Of a DNA stretch of 8,476 bases, positions 6,853 to 8,476 are shown in pieces; the first letter of the stretch is position 1, and each line of letters starts with the position of its first letter. The notes under the pieces were generated by a model. The model worked only from the letters and a program-made list of their open reading frames with translations. It did no database searches and was not told the origin of the DNA. Source of the stretch: Bacillota bacterium (GTDB taxonomy: Bacteria; Bacillota; Clostridia; Saccharofermentanales; UBA5734); contig JAEXPB010000524.1 of the NCBI GenBank assembly GCA_023438965.1, forward strand, positions 1 to 8,476, in the 5' to 3' direction. A program made the position numbers and the translations under genes.

Positions 6853-8157
6853 ATGTTGAACCATACCTTGCTGCAATGTCTGGGAACCGGCGATCTGCTG
6901 CCGGACGACGGCCTGATCCTTGCCAACCCGCGCAGCCCCAATCCGGCGCTGCTGCGCGCGGTCTATGACAGCCGGGAGCTGCGCGAGCAGCCTGAGCTGC
7001 CGGGCATCTACCGATATGCCTGCTGGCTGCCGACCAGCCGCATCCTTCCTTCGCCCGGCCGTCCGATCACCTACCGGAGCCAGGGCCTGGCGGAACGGCT
7101 CGGTTTGCAGAATCTTTACATCACCTTCTCCGGTTACTGGCCGGAAATCGGGGCCAACATGCTGACCGGCACGTTCAAGGAATGTGAGGCCTATTCGGTT
7201 TGCGCCCGTTTCCCGGTCGATTCCGGCAAGGTCCTGGTTGTGTCCTCTGCCGGCAATACCGCCCGGGCTTTCATCAAGGTTGCCTCCGAAAGCGGTGTTC
7301 CGCTGGTGGTGGTCGTGCCGGAACGCGATCTGGGCAACCTTTGGACAACCGCGCCCGTCCGTCCCTGGGTTCAGGCCGCCCCCGCCGGCGACGACTGCGA
7401 TTACTTCGATGCCATCAGCCTGGCCGACTTGATCTGCCAGGTTGATGGCTTCCAGAGCGAGGGCGGTGCCAAAAATGTCGCCAGACGCGACGGAATGGGC
7501 ACCACGGTCCTTTCCGCCGCCAGCCTGATTGGCGCCATCCCGGACTTCTATTTCCAGGCTGTCGGCAGCGGCACTGGCGCCATCGCCGCCTATGAGGCCA
7601 ATCTGCGCCTGATCGGCGACGGCCGCTTCGGTCAGAACCTGATGAGCCTGCAGGTCGCTCAGAATATACCGTTCCTGCCGATATATGACGCCTGGCGGCA
7701 GGGTTCCCGCCAGATTGCTCCGATGGATCCCGGCGAAGCCCGGATCCTGGCCCGCCGCATCGATGCTTCCGTCCTGGCCAACCGCAAGCCGCCGTATGGG
7801 CTGGCCGGCGGACTGTTCGACGCCTTGCAGGCCACCGGCGGTGACGTCACCGCGGTGACCAATCAGGAAGCCCGCAACGCCCAGCTGCTGTTCAAGGATC
7901 TGGAAGGCTGCGACATCGGGTCGGAAGCCGGCGTGGCCCTGGGGGCCCTGATCCGCAAAAACGCCGCGGGCTTGATCCCCGCCGACGCCCGCGTGATGCT
8001 GAACATCACCGGCGGCGGTCTGGCCCGGATCCGCAGCGATTTCGCGCCGCAACCGGTGCGCCCGGACCTGGTCGTCGCCAGCCGGGATTTCCAGCCCGAC
8101 AAGATCCGGCTGCTCTTTGCCGCGTTGCATGATCGACTTGTTCATTTACCCAAATAA
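6853..8157 (+). CDS. Cysteate synthase-like PLP-dependent enzyme (threonine synthase fold)
   Basis: Cytoplasmic fold-type II pyridoxal-phosphate enzyme, 434 residues, the usual length for cysteate synthase. In methanogens that enzyme converts O-phospho-L-serine and sulfite to L-cysteate and phosphate, for coenzyme M. Visible features: the GYWPE segment (94-98), then TGTFKECEAY with the likely Schiff-base lysine K109; the SSAGNTARAF substrate loop (131-140, N135); the phosphate-binding GSGTGA (238-243); and a C-terminal NITGGG (384-389). These resemble cysteate synthase more than ordinary threonine synthase, as I recall the family. It ends with two stop codons in a row and follows gene C by 81 bases on the same strand, so it probably shares the transcript. 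Alternatives are a different beta-replacement nucleophile, or a reverse elimination. Fold is certain, family likely, reaction open. Confidence 0.78.
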   Translation: MLNHTLLQCLGTGDLLPDDGLILANPRSPNPALLRAVYDSRELREQPELPGIYRYACWLPTSRILPSPGRPITYRSQGLAERLGLQNLYITFSGYWPEIGANMLTGTFKECEAYSVCARFPVDSGKVLVVSSAGNTARAFIKVASESGVPLVVVVPERDLGNLWTTAPVRPWVQAAPAGDDCDYFDAISLADLICQVDGFQSEGGAKNVARRDGMGTTVLSAASLIGAIPDFYFQAVGSGTGAIAAYEANLRLIGDGRFGQNLMSLQVAQNIPFLPIYDAWRQGSRQIAPMDPGEARILARRIDASVLANRKPPYGLAGGLFDALQATGGDVTAVTNQEARNAQLLFKDLEGCDIGSEAGVALGALIRKNAAGLIPADARVMLNITGGGLARIRSDFAPQPVRPDLVVASRDFQPDKIRLLFAALHDRLVHLPK

Positions 8158-8171
8158 TAACACCCGCTGGC

Positions 8172-8200
8172 TTGACAAATTAGTGACGACAGCATAAAAT
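8172..8200 (+). promoter_or_regulatory. Strong sigma-A promoter for the downstream permease operon
   Basis: TTGACA (8172-8177, perfect), a 17-base spacer, then TAAAAT (8195-8200, 5/6). Transcription should begin near 8207, giving a leader of about 113 bases. It starts only 15 bases after the stop of the PLP enzyme, and no terminator separates them, so read-through from upstream is also possible. Confidence 0.85.
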
Positions 8201-8210
8201 GGAAAAGTAG

Positions 8211-8255
8211 TTCGGCAATATAAAATTTCAATTAAGAATTTCGACAATATCGAAT
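8211..8255 (+). repeat. Imperfect 16-base direct repeat in the permease leader
   Basis: TTCGGCAATATAAAAT (8211-8226) and TTCGACAATATCGAAT (8240-8255) match at 13 of 16 positions and start 29 bases apart. The second copy also contains a perfect inverted pair, TTCGA and TCGAA, around CAATA. Placed just downstream of the predicted transcription start, it could be a pair of regulator half-sites or part of a leader structure. Confidence 0.4.
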
Positions 8256-8284
8256 GACAAGGCTCCCTGATTGAAACCTAACTC

Positions 8285-8298
8285 GAATCTTCGGATTC
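8285..8298 (+). promoter_or_regulatory. Small leader hairpin with UUCG tetraloop
   Basis: GAATC, TTCG, GATTC: a perfect five-pair stem closed by C(UUCG)G, an exceptionally stable tetraloop, ending seven bases before the ribosome binding site (AGAGGAGGA, 8305-8313). No U-tract follows, so it is not a terminator. It may tune translation or mRNA stability. Confidence 0.45.
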
Positions 8299-8319
8299 CA
8301 GAACAGAGGAGGATTACCC

Positions 8320-8476
8320 TTGACATCACTTGCCAGAACCACCACCAAAATTCCCGAATTAGCGCTGAAAAAGAAGAAGAGCCTATGGCGGCGGATCTTC
8401 CTGAACTGGGAGATCTACCTGATGGCGTTGCCGGGCGTCGCGCTGCTGGCCCTCTTCCGCTATCTGCCGATGTACG
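8320..8476 (+). CDS. LplB-like ABC transporter permease, 5' part, TTG start
   Basis: N-terminal 52 codons of a second carbohydrate ABC permease, cut by the window end. The reading begins with TTG at 8320, six bases after AGAGGAGGA; the first in-frame ATG comes much later, inside the first helix, so TTG is the better start. After a basic tail (KKKKSLWRRIF) the segment YLMALPGVALLALFRYLPMY matches, position by position in character, the YLLILPALAVLFIFKYLPLYG block of the permease at the left edge. It is therefore a paralogue, pointing away from the iron-sulfur cluster. It has its own strong promoter and leader. The partner genes and substrate lie outside the window. Confidence 0.88.
   Translation, partial: MTSLARTTTKIPELALKKKKSLWRRIFLNWEIYLMALPGVALLALFRYLPMY

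Noticed and set aside
8158..8171. Intrinsic terminator after the PLP enzyme
   Set aside because: No GC-rich stem followed by a T-tract exists in these bases or in the following leader; the UUCG hairpin has no T-tract.

Overview
The window (eyeballed near 60% G+C in genes, with AT-rich intergenic stretches) looks like chromosomal DNA of a high-G+C, probably anaerobic member of the Bacillota. The reasons are strong AGGAGG-type ribosome binding sites, near-consensus sigma-A promoters, a YesM/YesN-type two-component pair and LplB-type carbohydrate permeases. This placement is inference; there is no rRNA or other taxonomic marker here.

Layout. Left part, minus strand: an AraC-type response regulator (3586 to 2834), a YesM-like sensor kinase (2856 to 1060) and an LplB-like ABC permease (948 to 1), a usual arrangement for sensing and importing an oligosaccharide or a similar ligand. 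Middle, a 390-base divergent intergenic region (3587-3976): a near-consensus plus-strand promoter, a possible minus-strand promoter, and a 13-bp inverted repeat touching both. Right part, plus strand: a four-gene set. It holds three tandem, soluble, two-cluster iron-sulfur proteins of the reductive dehalogenase / epoxyqueuosine reductase superfamily (3977-4801, 4798-5901, 5926-6771; called A, B and C) and a PLP enzyme resembling cysteate synthase (6853-8157). Far right: a second strong promoter, a structured leader and the first 52 codons of another LplB-like permease, running off the window.

How it may work together. The two outward-facing permeases suggest that uptake systems flank a small redox/PLP cluster. 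A, B and C are clearly paralogues: the first 100 residues of all three align without gaps, with 50/100 identities between A and C and 39/100 between B and C by hand count. None has an export signal or membrane segment, so they probably act in the cytoplasm, perhaps as a multi-subunit complex and perhaps with a corrinoid. Cysteate synthase of methanogens makes L-cysteate from O-phosphoserine and sulfite on the way to coenzyme M. Finding a relative behind three dehalogenase-like reductases in an apparently bacterial setting is the most interesting feature, and no pathway I know explains it. No tRNA, rRNA, CRISPR array, insertion sequence or clear intrinsic terminator was seen.
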